A stretch of DNA of 64,000 nt from Lactarius indigo (Eukaryota; Basidiomycota; Agaricomycetes; Russulales; Russulaceae). Every line of letters begins with the position of its first letter. The stretch's first letter is position 1. This document shows positions 22,686 through 34,600 of the stretch, in pieces. The translations under genes and the position numbers were made by a program. Under the pieces are notes generated by a model. That model saw nothing but the letters and a program-made list of their open reading frames with translations. It was not told the DNA's origin and made no database searches. The stretch is taken from NCBI GenBank assembly GCA_025766275.1, contig JAFKAC010000031.1, positions 642,841 through 706,840 on the forward strand. The letters are read 5' to 3'.

Positions 22686-25643
22686 ATGCAGCAGTCACAG
22701 CAATCCGAATCCCCTCCGACCTTCCTGCCATACCTGTCTAAGCGCTTCAGTTCGCTCATTTGGGCGTGTCTCGACGCCGACCTTCACAAGTCCGCCATAT
22801 TCTACGCGGAACGATACTTCGCGCTGGATCACGGGAACCACGACGCGAGGACATCTTTACGCGACGGTCATGCTCCGGGCCAATCAGCCTCACTCCGCTC
22901 TGCATCTCGTGAATACCCCCCAAGATCAGCGGTGCAACGGGTGCTTGGAAATAAAGTCTAAGTGCTGCTCTACTCTGGGAAGGCATCGACAAGCGCGGGA
23001 GGCGTTGGAGGAAATTCTCAAGAATGCTGCTGAGGTTCCGTCGCGTGCGTCCCCCTTCTTTAATAAAGCGTGCCTGGTCTACTCAGCCACCTCCCCCCAG
23101 TGTCACAGGAGCAGCGAGCGGCGCGGACCTTTCCCGAGGAGGCTATACTCCACTGTCGCTCTGGACTTACGGCCCTGAAGGGCAATCTTCCTGAGCTTGC
23201 CCGAAGCAGCCTTCTTCGGGCACTAGGACTCAATCCCATGATCTGGGAAGCCTTTGAGGGGTTGTGTAGCTTAGGTGAAAGCGCTCGCCGGATCAAGTCC
23301 CTACACATGCTAATTGTCCGTTCGGCTCTTTTAGGGTCCGTACCAGAGATCGAAGTGCTATTCCCTTCACGCCCCCCGCCAATTAAGCGCACTTCTCCAG
23401 ATGAACAGCTGCCGACGAAAACGACTCAACCCCCAGTTCCGACCGCTACTGGTGCGGGCCTCTTTACGCCCGACACTGGAAATGCCGGAAACCTATTTCG
23501 AAAACCGGCACCCATCGATGCACTACCCGTTCGTATGGGACGGTTGGGTCCCCGAGATTCCATGTGGGCTACTCGCACCCAACCTATAGTTTTCCGACAC
23601 TCTAATCCCAAACATACAGGTTAACCGATGACACACACCTGCCCGAAATCTCCGTCCTCCTTCCCCATCAACGCACCAAAGGCGCCATCATGCTACCGTC
23701 TCGCGCGCTGTCTTCCGCGGACTGAGGGTGGGCCTGCCCTCAAAAGATTACGCGCCACAACCCGTGGGGTGGAGAAGGCGTCTAATAAATCGGTGGCCGC
23801 GGCGGACGATGCACGCTCAAAAAAGGCACGCGCACGCCCGGCCTTGACTCTTGTTAACCTCTTCTCATCTGCGGGCCGCCGTCCTCAGCCCACGGCGGTG
23901 TCCTCCAGGCATGTGCCAGTCGCTGGCGGCCGGTCCGATCGAGACGGGAGTGCGGCGGGCGTGGGCACGCGGCGGAGTGCACGGTTAATGGGCAATGGAA
24001 GTAAGCCACCAATACCCAGCAAGGTAGGTGTCCCCAGTTTGACTGATCCCCGGGTAGAAGCTCGGTGGCTTATACATATCGTATGTTTCTAGCCCCCTCC
24101 GGTCCGAGATAGACGCCGCCCTCGCACGCGGACACGATCGCAGTCGACAGACTCTGATGAGGAGCCTGTGCCCAGTGGAGACGCAGCGCATTCACAATCG
24201 CCTCGGTCAGTAACGCAATCACCACGGTCGGACACATCACCAGCGCCGAGCAACTGGACTGCATCGCAAGAACAAGCAGCACAGGAGGCATACGAGGTCG
24301 AGCTTGCAGACCAATACATTTACGACCTGATGCGGTTATTCGCCAGTGCCACGAGGGCTCTGGCTATGTACAACACGTCGCTGTGTATGGAGGAATTGGA
24401 CAAGTTACCCCATGTCCATCAGAGATCCCCATATGTGATGGCTATGGTTGGGAAAGCGCACTATGAGCGGACCGATTACACATCCGTACGTACTCTCCCA
24501 TTCTGAGAGCCACCGTGCCCAACCGTGCAACCACACGTTTATATCACGTGGTGTTCAACAGGCGGAACGCGCCTTCCAAGCGGTGCGAGCACTGGACCCA
24601 TATCGGCTGTGGGATATGGAGGTGTACTCGACCTTGTTATGGCATCTCCAACGGACAGTGCAATTGTCGTTCTTAGCACAGGAGCTTCTCTCGATCGAAC
24701 CACGTTCATCACAGGCGTGGATAGCGATAGGCAACACATTCTCGTTGCAGAAGGAGCGGTCGCAGGCGCTGACGTGCTTCCGACGTGCCCAGCAACTGGA
24801 CCCTACCTGCGCGTACGCGTTCACGCTTGCGGGGCACGAGTTCATTGACGAAGACCTCGACAAGGCCATCCTGTCCTTCCAAATGGCGCTCCGTGCTGAC
24901 GCGCGTCACTATAACGCTTGGTAAGTCAAAGGGCGAAAAAGGCGCTGGTTGTCAGCCAGTATTTGGCTTCACCCGTGATTATGTGATGCTTATCTTTTGA
25001 ACGCGTGTTTCGAACGTAGGTACGGACTGGGGACGTGCTACCTAAGAAAAAGCAAAATCCGTATGGCGGAGTATCATTACAGAAAGGCGGCGGAGATCCA
25101 TCCTAACAACGCGGTGCTGCTGGGCTGCGTAGGCATGGTATGTAAAAATGCAGAGGGCACTCTTGCACCTCGATCAACTCCTTGTGGTACTAAACAGAAG
25201 GTTCGCTAGGCCGTAGAGAGGCGCGGGGATCGAGAAGGAGCCCTGGCGCTGTTCAATGAGGCGGTGAAACTGTCTCCGGAGAACGCGTTGGTGCGTTATC
25301 GGCGAGCGAAAATGCTTATCTCTATGAAGCGATATGAGGTGCGTGCGGTGTGGTCACAGGCACGCTGATCTCCGAACGGGTGTGCTAACGTATTTTCCCC
25401 CCTTCCATTGATTGATAGACCGCAGTGCGAGATCTAGAATTCCTCCGTGATTCGTCGCCAGAGGAGTCGAATGTAATCTTCCAGCTGGCAAGGGCCTACC
25501 GACTGATCGGAGACGAGGTCAAGTCCGCTCAGATGCTCGCCGTTGCGAGGGACGTATCGCCGAAGAGCGCAAAGAAAATACAAAAGTTAATGGAGACGGT
25601 CAAAGATGAGGAGGTAGGAGACGAAGAGATGGACGAGGGCTGA
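22686..25643 (+). CDS. CDC27: APC/C subunit CDC27 (APC3), TPR protein
   Basis: This is a scaffold TPR subunit of the anaphase-promoting complex ubiquitin ligase. The start MQQSQQSESPPT leads into SSLIWACLDADLHKSAIFYA, ERYFALDHGNHDAR and SALHLVNTPQDQRCNGCLEI, then FPEEAILHCRSGLTALKGNL and RALGLNPMIWEAFEGLCSLG. A long disordered basic linker follows (RRSARLMGNG, then Ser-rich). The C-terminal TPR array runs DLMRLFASATRALAMYN, AERAFQAVRALDPYRLWDME, SIEPRSSQAWIAIGNTFSLQ, RADARHYNAWYGLGTCYLRK and FNEAVKLSPENALVRYRRAK. An acidic tail ends EEVGDEEMDEG. Extra bases lie at 22850-22851 (AG then G/A, before CATCTT) and probably at 23722-23723 (GA then C/T, before GAGGGT). The remaining introns keep phase. 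Confidence 0.9.
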
Positions 25644-26365
25644 GTACCTGAGGACTCGAGTCACCACTAAGCCCGAGGCATGGCCCGAAGCGTGACGGAG
25701 TCTGGCCCCTTTTGTCTTATATGTATCGATGTTCCTTGTGTGCAATAAAGGGTGATACAAGATTACAGCTGGCTTAGAACATTCGTCTGGATAATGACAA
25801 AGATGACGAACGAATGAGCGAAAGAGCTCTTCGGATTGTTCGGAATGATGGTAGCCGATCTTGACCGACGGATTTAGGCCGAGGACCGGGAAACTGGACA
25901 GGGGAATACGTGACCATGACCTGACAAGCGAGTCACTTTGTGATCCAACCAATATAAGACGCGGCCCTCACATTTTACGAGCCCCCGCCCACTCCACCCC
26001 TCCCGTCCTGTGCCCTCCCCCAATGCTGCACTGACCGTCCTCTTTCTCGTCCACCATCACTTCTCCACTCAATCCCGTCCCCTGTCGCTCCCCCCTATAG
26101 ACAGAGACGGAGGTTTCTAGCCACCACCAGTATGGTTGACAAGCAAGCCCGAAAATCAAAGCACGGCACAATCCTCTTCGAACCTTTCATCGTATACCGC
26201 ATACACCGCTAAAAACCAGAAGCTACCCTACTCGACTCATCTCTTTGCTCGTCTCGTGAGTGCTGCCGTCTATTGGTTCCCGATGTCCCGTTCTCATTCA
26301 TCGGCTTCCGTTCAGCGCCACCCACTAAAGCATCTCGTGTTTCACATCTCGCGTTTTTTTTTTCA
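25644..26365. promoter_or_regulatory. Promoter and CT-rich leader of downstream gene
   Basis: A TATA-like aatataag lies at 25951. Long pyrimidine-rich tracts follow at roughly 25980-26100. A plausible 5'-UTR intron runs from gtgagtgctg (about 26256) to ccgttcag (about 26315). The layout resembles a strongly expressed fungal gene with a long leader. No ORF is convincing here. Confidence 0.4.
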
Positions 26366-27265
26366 ATGTCGTCAAGCTTGTCTCAAGTTACCAGATCCAA
26401 GCTCAGCTTGGTCATTGGCGGAGGCGCCAAGGACAGCTGCAGCTTGCATCGCTGGGTCCTCCTCAAAAACTCAATCACCCGTTCACAGCCCAACGGCACC
26501 ATTCCGTGTAGCCCCAACAACACTTCCGAACCCCCATACCACTCTGATGCAGGCGACGAGGATGAAGAGGTGTGTTGCGACGTCGAACACTCCTTCATCT
26601 ATCCCGATGCCCGCAAGCTTCTTGATACTCCCTGCACTGTGAACGACGACAGTTCGGAGAAGCAATGGTTCGATTCTCTTTTGGAATCGCTCGAACACGA
26701 CGATTCAGATGACGCGAATGAACCCGTTGCTCTTCTCCATGTTGCCGACGACGAGGACGACGACTTGCCTCCTTTCACACCTTCGGCCTCTCCCATGTCT
26801 TCCACCGATGATCTCAGTCATCCTGTGTATAATAATACTCCTATCTCTATGCCATACCCTGTTGTCTATCCACCCTACAACTCCCCACCATTGTTAAGCC
26901 CCCTCGAGCTCCAACCTCTTAATACTCCCCTTGACTCTGTCTATCCCTTTCCACCATTCAACGTCGCGCTACCTTATAACGCTGAGGATGACACGGATGA
27001 CTTGCCTGTGCCGGACACGGTCGAGGATACTTCGGACGATGAGTCCGATGCGCTTTCGGCTCCGACTCCCGCGACACGCTCGCCCTCGTTATCACTCGTA
27101 GACACGAGCGCGCGGTCTTCGGAGCGCGCGCGGCGCTATGCTGTCCCACAGGTGTACGTTAGTGCGGACGAACCATATTTCCATCACTCACTTGAGCTTG
27201 ACCCCCTTCCATTCCCCAATGTTTCTGCTAATCCCTCTCACGTGGTCTATGGTCAAGAGTGCTAA
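26366..27265 (+). CDS. Hypothetical acidic Ser/Pro-rich protein
   Basis: This is an intronless ORF of 299 residues from ATG 26366 (MSSSLSQVTRSKLSLVIGG). An earlier in-frame ATG at 26273 is the alternative. The protein has no recognised domain. It contains acidic patches (DAGDEDEEVCC, DVADDEDDD-type and DDTDDLPVPDTVEDTSDDES). A proline/tyrosine-rich middle (PYPVVYPPYNSPPLLSPLE) is followed by a Ser-rich C-terminal region (RSPSLSLVDTSARSS). The composition suggests a disordered regulatory protein. Codon use is clean and no frame break is visible. Confidence 0.65.
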   Translation: MSSSLSQVTRSKLSLVIGGGAKDSCSLHRWVLLKNSITRSQPNGTIPCSPNNTSEPPYHSDAGDEDEEVCCDVEHSFIYPDARKLLDTPCTVNDDSSEKQWFDSLLESLEHDDSDDANEPVALLHVADDEDDDLPPFTPSASPMSSTDDLSHPVYNNTPISMPYPVVYPPYNSPPLLSPLELQPLNTPLDSVYPFPPFNVALPYNAEDDTDDLPVPDTVEDTSDDESDALSAPTPATRSPSLSLVDTSARSSERARRYAVPQVYVSADEPYFHHSLELDPLPFPNVSANPSHVVYGQEC

Positions 27266-28392
27266 TGCTGGACCCAGACGCTTTCTTCCCCCTTTGGTCA
27301 CTACTGTAAATATCCTTATCAGCATGTCTTCCCCTCCCCCCTATCCCTGCATTAGCGTTTTTTGTCCTATCTCTCTGTTTTCTTGCCGATGTCATTATTT
27401 CATGCTTAGTTCCTCGGGAATACTAGTTGCTAGTTGCAGTTGATTGGTTACACTGGTATGTCGCCGCTCGTGCGACACTCGCGTGTTTGCGAGAGCCTGG
27501 AACTCGATCGCCGGCGACCAAGATAGCGGACCAAATGCGCCGTAATAGGCAGCCGCGATAAGGTATTCCCAGATTGCGATCTCAGATGCGGAGTTTTACC
27601 TTAGAACCTTTCACCCTCGAACGGGGTTGCCCAATGCTCCTCTATGAGCTCACCGCCGCTCCCCAGCCAAATGAAACCCCATGGTATGTAGGCGCAAAAG
27701 CTCTTCCAAAGCTCCTTCGCAAATTACGCTCGCGGAAGCAATGTCTTACGAAACCAATAGGGGCCCTCGGTCAACGCCGTCCTCTCACACAAAACGTGCG
27801 GGCTTTCCTTTTTCTGGACGAACGGGACGGCACCAACACAAACTCCATCTGACTAAGCGTCCCCCCTGACACCGGCCGTCGGTGTCTATCCGTGCCATGC
27901 GACAATTGACAGGGTTGGCCTTATCTCTGCATGCTATGGCGATGATCATTGCATACCCCTGGGCTTGGTGTTGGTGGGCCCGGACCCGGCATTGACGGTG
28001 GGTGGGCAGGGACGACGTGCCTGGGTGCTGTTGTTGCTCCACACTGCTATCGACCGAGTACCGAGCGCCGAGCGCCGAGCTTTCCCGCCCCACACCGACG
28101 GCCAAGGTAAATACAGTCGCCTGTGATTGATGGGGCGTGGGGTTGACAGAGAATGACTACGGTCATAGGTTTACGATACAATAGGGGGTAGGTGGTGTGA
28201 TACCCACTTTACCACCCTATCACAAAAGTAGCTCTTTCTTTGGGTTCCGCATACCTGCCGTCAGCGATAGTACAACGATAGCTGTCCTAGTATTAGGCTG
28301 GGCTCTCTTCCCCACAAAACACGCGACGCACATCCCCACGATCGGTGGTTCCCCTCTGCCCACCGCCGTGCGCACCGAAGGCAATTTCCGAA

Positions 28393-28412
28393 TGCGTGCG
28401 TGCGTGCGTGCG
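28393..28412. repeat. (TGCG)5 microsatellite
   Basis: Five perfect tgcg units lie in the gene-poor interval. Confidence 0.85.
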
Positions 28413-29974
28413 ATCTCAAGTCTAGAGTCATAACAAAGAGTCGAGTCCTCTGCTACATTGGGTCACCGCTTCCCGCCTCCGCTCCCTCTCCTTATCTCCC
28501 AATCGCGTTGTCGCCGCAGCAGCAGCTGTCGTGAGTCACGCCACGCACCGAGACAAACATAATTGCGAGTCGCGCGACTTTTTTTTTTTTCTTAGTTCAT
28601 TCGACTCTTCGACTCTAGATTCCAGAAACAATTAAATGAACCTGCCCCCCCCGCCCCGTCGACACGTGTGCTGTGTGTTCTATTCGTGTGCCTTGTGCTA
28701 ATTTACGACGGTTGCGGTGCGTTTTCGCCGAGCGCCGTGCTGTTGACACCCCCGTACGTTAGTATGAGTATGTGTCTGTGTGAGCGTGTGTATGTCTGTG
28801 TCCGTGTATTTGAAACTGACGCCGCCACAAAAAAAAAATTAAATCGAAACCTCGGGTCGGATATAGGGGGACAAATATCGGCGTCGGCGAACAGGGGAAT
28901 TCGCGTTGCCGGCGGAAGTAAGGCGCCCATAAGTGCCGTTTACTTTCCGAAGAACCCAATTTGGTGAGTTGGTAAGAATTGGCAAACGCGCTGAGCGAGG
29001 CAGCAACCAACAAGACGGATGTGAAATCATCATGATGGGCTGGGTGCGTGTGTGCGAAACCCAACTGCTTGCGTGATTCGCGGGATTGGTTCGTGGAAAT
29101 AGGGTGGACTCACGTTTGTTTGTATTTGTGTGATTGGGAAATGGAGAGAATGGGGGTACAGTAGGTAAGTTGGTAGTAGTAGGAAGAGAGGGATATACCG
29201 TTGTTCCGCCCGCTCGTTCGCTGTATTGCGCTAAAGGGCCCGCGATGGGCAACGTATTGACATTGCTACTGATTGTATTCAACGGCATGTGGACAGAGAG
29301 ACTCGGATGCATCTTCATCCCCCCTTGCGATACTGCATGAACCGGCGGGAAGGCGACACCACTACCCCAGAACCGAAATGACAACCCTGAATGAGGCCCG
29401 GGGGAGGATCATTTCAAGAGATCTGCAAACAAAGGAGTGTGTGATTCTGTCCCGGGATTGCGCGTAGTTATCCAATCACGATCGCGCAATTCTGCATTAA
29501 TGTTGAGGCATTTATTGTCACATCGTGTCGTACGACACGAGGGACAAAACGTTCTTCGCGGTGACGAGAACGACCGCTTTTGTTTCCCTTATCGCGAGTG
29601 CTCTTGTGAGGTACTATATACGAGATCGCGACTAGTTGGGCCGTTAGGGCTCATGACCCATAATGCATAATTCATTGAATATCACAAGCTGTTTGCGGTA
29701 GCGGGAGTCATCGTAAGGTTCAGCTCAATTACGTTCTCCGATAGCTAACTCTACGCCCATTGGCGCGAGGATCAAGTGGTGCGCAGATGACGCAGTGGGG
29801 ATGGCCTTCTTCCCAGAGAGTAGTCGCTGTCCACGCTTCTATTTGGGGCTGGAATGGAAATCGATCGGAGTGTGCAGGTATATGTATTTCGAAACGCGGC
29901 GTGTTCCTTGAACGCGCAACTTCCGATAAGTTTGATGGATTTGGGAAGCACAGAGGATCTGGCAACGCCATTCA

Positions 29975-30493
29975 TTATTTCCCCGACTCACGGTCGTCCT
30001 CGGTAGTTTGTCGGCCGGATCCCTCGGCCACCAATTTGCTCAAACGTTCGAGATCAAGATCCGGTATTGTTCGTCGTTGCCTTCTCGAGTTGAGTTGTCG
30101 ATGATGAAAGTGGGGCCCCTTGTCTTGTTGATGGGAGATCACGTTCGACGGCTCTCTCCGAATCTGGCGGGGGCTGACAATGTGTATACAACCAGAACTG
30201 GCAGGACTACACAAGGCGTACGCTGTGCGTGTCACCAGACTGTTGCAACTTAGAGGTGCGCTCAGGTCCAGGCCCGGAGGAACCAGGAATTCCAGGGTCC
30301 CTAGCGTTCGAATTCGAAGAAGGCGCGCGCATAAGCACAAAACTTTAGAGTTTAACCTCTGTACGGACACGGAAATGGGTACCATCTCCTCAGGACGACG
30401 GCGCGCTAAAAACCCGCGACCCAGTTCTTCTTCATAGTGTGGCAAGTGCAGGTAGGCGTTGAAGCTTTGAAGGGCAGCCACGAGGGGAGTCAC
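29975..30493 (-). CDS. Weak candidate hypothetical gene
   Basis: An open frame of 172 codons ends 74 bp below the TMA20 stop on the same strand. Its first 45 residues (MTPLVAALQSFNAYLHLPHY, then EEELGRGFLARRRPEEM) and its last part (DLDLERLSKLVAEGSG) look more protein-like than the middle. A donor gtacagagg at about 30369 could remove the middle. I recognise no family, and it may be a chance ORF. Confidence 0.2.
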   Translation of the reverse strand: MTPLVAALQSFNAYLHLPHYEEELGRGFLARRRPEEMVPISVSVQRLNSKVLCLCARLLRIRTLGTLEFLVPPGLDLSAPLSCNSLVTRTAYALCSPASSGCIHIVSPRQIRREPSNVISHQQDKGPHFHHRQLNSRRQRRTIPDLDLERLSKLVAEGSGRQTTEDDRESGK

Positions 30494-30566
30494 ACGCGCA
30501 ACGCACTCGTGCGCGAAAACTTTAATTTGCGTACAACACTAAACCTACAACGCATGCACGCAACAC

Positions 30567-31297
30567 TTACAGCTTCTGCAGCGCCCACAGGTCGTCCCCG
30601 ATGTACGTGACCGACTCCACAGGCGACGCCCTTGTTCACCGCCCGCATCTCCTCCGTACCGAGTTTCGTGATCCCCACGCCGACCGCAAACTCCTTCCCC
30701 TCGGCATCGAACGCGACCGCCGTCCCGGCGGGCAGCGCCGCATCCGCAGGCGGGAGCCATCCCCCGGCAGACGTCAAACCGGGACACATCATATGTGCGC
30801 CGGCGAGCAGGAAGCGGATCGCGCCGCGGTCGATGCGCACGTGTGGGAGGATGAATGGATCTGCGTGGTGGGTCACAGTGTCGGTGTCAGTGTACGTATG
30901 TAACAGCGGGCACGTAATAGATACTCGCATTTGTGGAGCAGGCGTACGGTGGGGAGATAAGGCCCGTCAAGGCCCTGGAAAAAGAGCGGCTCGCCGTGCA
31001 GGGCATAGATAGGAGAGATGATCTCTGCTGTTTGGAGGCACATCAGATCGGTAAAGAAGCGAAACTATAGGTTCAGCGACAGACCATTTTACGTGCACGA
31101 TCGACTCTTTCTTGGGCCATATCTCTTCTAGTGTCTCTGCATCGATCTTCCATGAAGAGAGCAGAGTCGATCGGATCCCCCGTTGAACAGAAGATTTCAC
31201 AGGGGTTTGCCCCACGATATCAGTGGATGGTTGAAATCTTTCCTTTATGTGATTGATGATCACAAGGTGATACGAGAACAACTCACTTCTTGAACAT
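30567..31297 (-). CDS. TMA20: TMA20/MCT-1, PUA-domain translation factor
   Basis: This is the MCT-1 homologue that works with DENR/Tma22 in 40S recycling and re-initiation. Exon 1 is ATG 31297, MFKK. After a GT-AG intron (acceptor ggaaag) it continues FQPSTDIVGQTPVKSSVQRG and WPKKESIVHVK. Further exons give SPIYALHGEPLFFQGLDGPY and LPTVRLLHKY-PFILPHVRID. The PUA domain follows: RGAIRFLLAGAHMMCPGLTS and GVGITKLGTEEMRAVNKGVA. The intron at 30861-30928 is GC-AG (gcgagt); it restores LLHKYPFILPHV exactly. Two extra bases shift the frame, at 30621-30622 and 31020-31021 (both C/T pairs). Skipping the first restores VESVTYIGDDLWALQKL and the natural stop at 30567. Confidence 0.88.
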
Positions 31298-31699
31298 TCC
31301 GCGATGTTGAAGCAATACCTGCCAATCGACTGCAACGTTGTGTGCGATCTGTGAAGAGAGCCTCGCTATATAGCTGCGACGCGTGACTTGGAGAAGTTCA
31401 CATTTGCCACCCCATAAGAGGGAAAAAAAAAACATATGTTCATCTAACAACAGAATCGCTACATCCGAAGATACACATTCGTTCTCGTGATTGAAGCTTC
31501 ATTTAGTGTTACATCCAAAATATGAGGGGCGCAGCAAAAAGAGCAAATAGCGACGTGTAATAGCGAGCTGGGGGAGAAATAGGGTGGAAGGGGAAGGAGT
31601 GGGGACAAGTGGACTATGGTGATGCCGATGCGAACTTTCGAAGAGACGAGAACAAAGTATAAAAAATCGTAAGATGTCGTGAGATATATGGTGAAAGGT
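31298..31699. other. CRM1 3' flank and TMA20 promoter
   Basis: About 400 bp between two genes on the - strand. It must hold the CRM1 terminator and the TMA20 promoter. A short poly-A run lies near 31420. No ORF is convincing. Confidence 0.45.
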
Positions 31700-34600
31700 T
31701 CATATGTCCTCGTCTTTGTCTTCTAGTTGCGACGGCTTGAGCATTCCTGGGATCTTCAGTGCGGCCTCGCGCTCGAGCTGCGCCTTGCGAGCAGCTTCTG
31801 CTTCCTTTTCGTCCACGAAAAGCTCCCCGTTGTCGTCGGAGAACTCTTTGAGCTGAATGAGGAAATCACGCAGTGCCATTTTAAAGCGATTAACGTCTGA
31901 ATGGTATTCAGCTAGGTTAAGCACGAAGACCATGATGTCGGAGCTAGTCACGATGGCTTGTCAGAACGCTGGAAGACTAGGGGGAGGAATGCACATTGTT
32001 TACCTTGACGCGTGAGGGAATGCAGATTTCAATAAATTGGCTGTATAATCGCGGACAAACTTGGCGTTCGTCATATTAGGGTCATTGACAACAGCAGGGT
32101 CGAACAGAGGTGCCTGTATTGCGTCGGTCGCAACCAACTGGACCATACGAGCAAGGAGCAGGCTTTGCAGCTTGAAGCCGCTCTTGTGGTCCGCGTCCGT
32201 CAGGACGAAGAATGTGTCCTGCAATACGCTGAGGTAGTATTGCTGGAAGAATTGGTTGGCGATCTGAGTGTCTGCGGCAGCAAAGTTGTTGATAATTTCC
32301 AAGCACACTGTCACAAAGGTTAGTTAGGCACAGTGAAGAACGAGACAGCAAAAAAAAACGTACAGTTCAATCCGGTCTCAGCGATGTCTCTCATCGTATG
32401 TTTGATCGCCCAAACAACTACTATCGATGAAGAGCTTGAACTGCTGAGGGAGAAGACCAAGTAACGCTAAAATTTAGTGAGCTTATGTGCTGACATCCAC
32501 GGAGATACCGGCGCAGTGCGCACCTGGGAAACAATTCAAGTTTATTGCTCTTAAAAGTTTGAAGAATCCAACGCGATGCTCGGGGAACTCTGCAAAGTCC
32601 TGATTAATCATGTTGAGTGTAGGCTCAAAGACAGCTTCAAGGATAGGTGGAACTTGCGGCGTGAGCAGATTCTAGGGAATTGTCAGGTCAACGTTCTCGT
32701 CGTCTGAGAGAAGGTACCTACGCCCAGCCGTGAAGTGATCGTCGACATTACATTCAGGACCTCTGCGTCGCGGGCCTCGGGGACATTGCGATGATAGTCG
32801 CCAAGGAATCGCGTCAAGTAAAGGCGGAATCATGCTGCTGTTGACGGCTTCGAGATCCTCCGCTTTGCGAATGTAGGTCTCAACCAGTTTGAGGATCTCC
32901 TTCTTGACTGTCCGCAGTTGACGAATTTTTGGCGTCTTCGTGGCAATTTGTCCCTATTATGGATTGTGTATCAGAGGAAGTTGTCAATAATGGAGCTCGG
33001 GATTCACCTTCTTTGGCGACCGTTTCACTGATTATACCACTCACTGCGCGATAGAGCCCTAGCATGTCCATATAGATAAGGCCGATCTGCGGCAGAAAGA
33101 AACTGCCAATAGATGTGCATGCTGCCACATTTGTCTTAAGGACGTTTGACAGTATACGCAGGTTATCAGGGTTGCTGAGCACGTCCTTGTTAGCCGCAGC
33201 CTGAGCCATGAGCTGATTCCCACTGATTCGAGCCGGCGACGGTTAAAATAAGAGACGGGTATATGGGTACGCGAGACACTCACCGCAGCATTGGGGAGCT
33301 CCATCAGCTTCGCGATGAGCTTCTCTTGCTGTGGTTTATTAGGCTGGGCCGAGATCATGTATCCGACAGCTTCATAGAACGTATGAACCTGCTGTGGGCT
33401 AAGGTCTACCGTAATCCTATGAAGTAGTCTCAGAATTTCGTCGACGAAAGGATCTTGCTCTTGGCTTTGTTGCATGACAAAGTGCCGCCGACATTTTTGC
33501 GCGATCTTGATAAAGGTATCGCATGCCATGTCTTGTACGCCTTCATGTGTCTCGTGCATGAACTCGAACAACTTGTTGACGACAGTTTTGAGGAACTTCC
33601 AATGCGCTTTCAGGAAGCGCGGATATTGTCCAACAATGTACATTATGTCAGAAGCGACGACAGCCTTGTTATCCTTGCCGCGCTTGATCTCGCAGAGGCC
33701 AAGGAAGGTCCTTGATGACGGTCACCAGGAAACGCTTCTCCGTCTCCTCGTCTACAAACACATGAGAATGAGCTACGGGATGTGGGCGAAGTTCACGTAC
33801 TCATCGCCCCGGAAATTGACCCGATGGCCCAACACAATGTATTCAAGTTTTGCCACGACCATTCTGAGCCGTCGACTTGTTTTGCAAGTTTCTCGGTAAG
33901 AATGTTTTCGGTATCAGCGACGTCCTAGATGGGTGAGATAGACCAAGAGTTCGCGCATTGACTTGTAAAGGACGATGGTGTCCGACTCTTTCATGAATTC
34001 ACGGACAATTTCACCCTCTTCGTTCTCAACAATGAGGACCTGCAGATGTGATTGAGCTGACTGAACGATGATACGAAGTGAAAGAACGCGAACCTCTTCT
34101 GGCTTCACCATCTTCTCGATGACGACGAGGCGCAAATTTGATAGCACAGTCGGAGTAGATATTTTTTCGTAAAGATACGCCGTTGAGCATATTGTGCGCT
34201 CCGTTGGTTCCGCCAAGGCTGAGACCCATGAGGAGACCACTGTCACCGATGGGTAAACTCTGAATTTCGTCGTACAGCTCAGCGACAAGTTTCAAGCCAG
34301 TACTCCAAACAGATCTTGAAGATCTCGCGTTCGTCGACTTGTGATATCTTGACCATGTACAAGTGGGCGTTTAATAAAACATCTTGAGTTCGTTCGTTTT
34401 CGACAGTCTTCAAATGGATTCTGAAGGAAATTGCCAAGGAATAGCGCGAGACTAAGAATGAACTCCTGCCCTGCAGTCGTTCGAGTGTGCATACGCTTGG
34501 GCGATGTTCGTGTTTGGAGGGACCATCCGGTTGATTGCTGTCATGACCATCTCGAACAGGGAAACAAACTTTGGGTCGTACTCAGGGCCAACACTGAGAG

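Larger units (their letters stand above)
27266..30566. other. Long gene-poor interval
   Basis: About 3.3 kb with no recognisable family. It includes CT- and GT-rich low-complexity stretches, a (TGCG)5 run at 28393-28412, repeated accgagcgccgagc near 28060-28080, poly-T near 28580 and poly-A near 28828. ORFs at 28839-29384 (-) and 27574-27852 (+) read as chance. One weak candidate at 29975-30493 is listed separately. The interval may hold long leaders or noncoding RNA, but nothing in the sequence proves that. Confidence 0.4.

Noticed and set aside
28839..29384. 181-codon open frame on the - strand
   Set aside because: It is rich in Pro, Thr, Asn and His with no motif, lies over GT-rich low-complexity DNA and has no supporting splice or promoter pattern.
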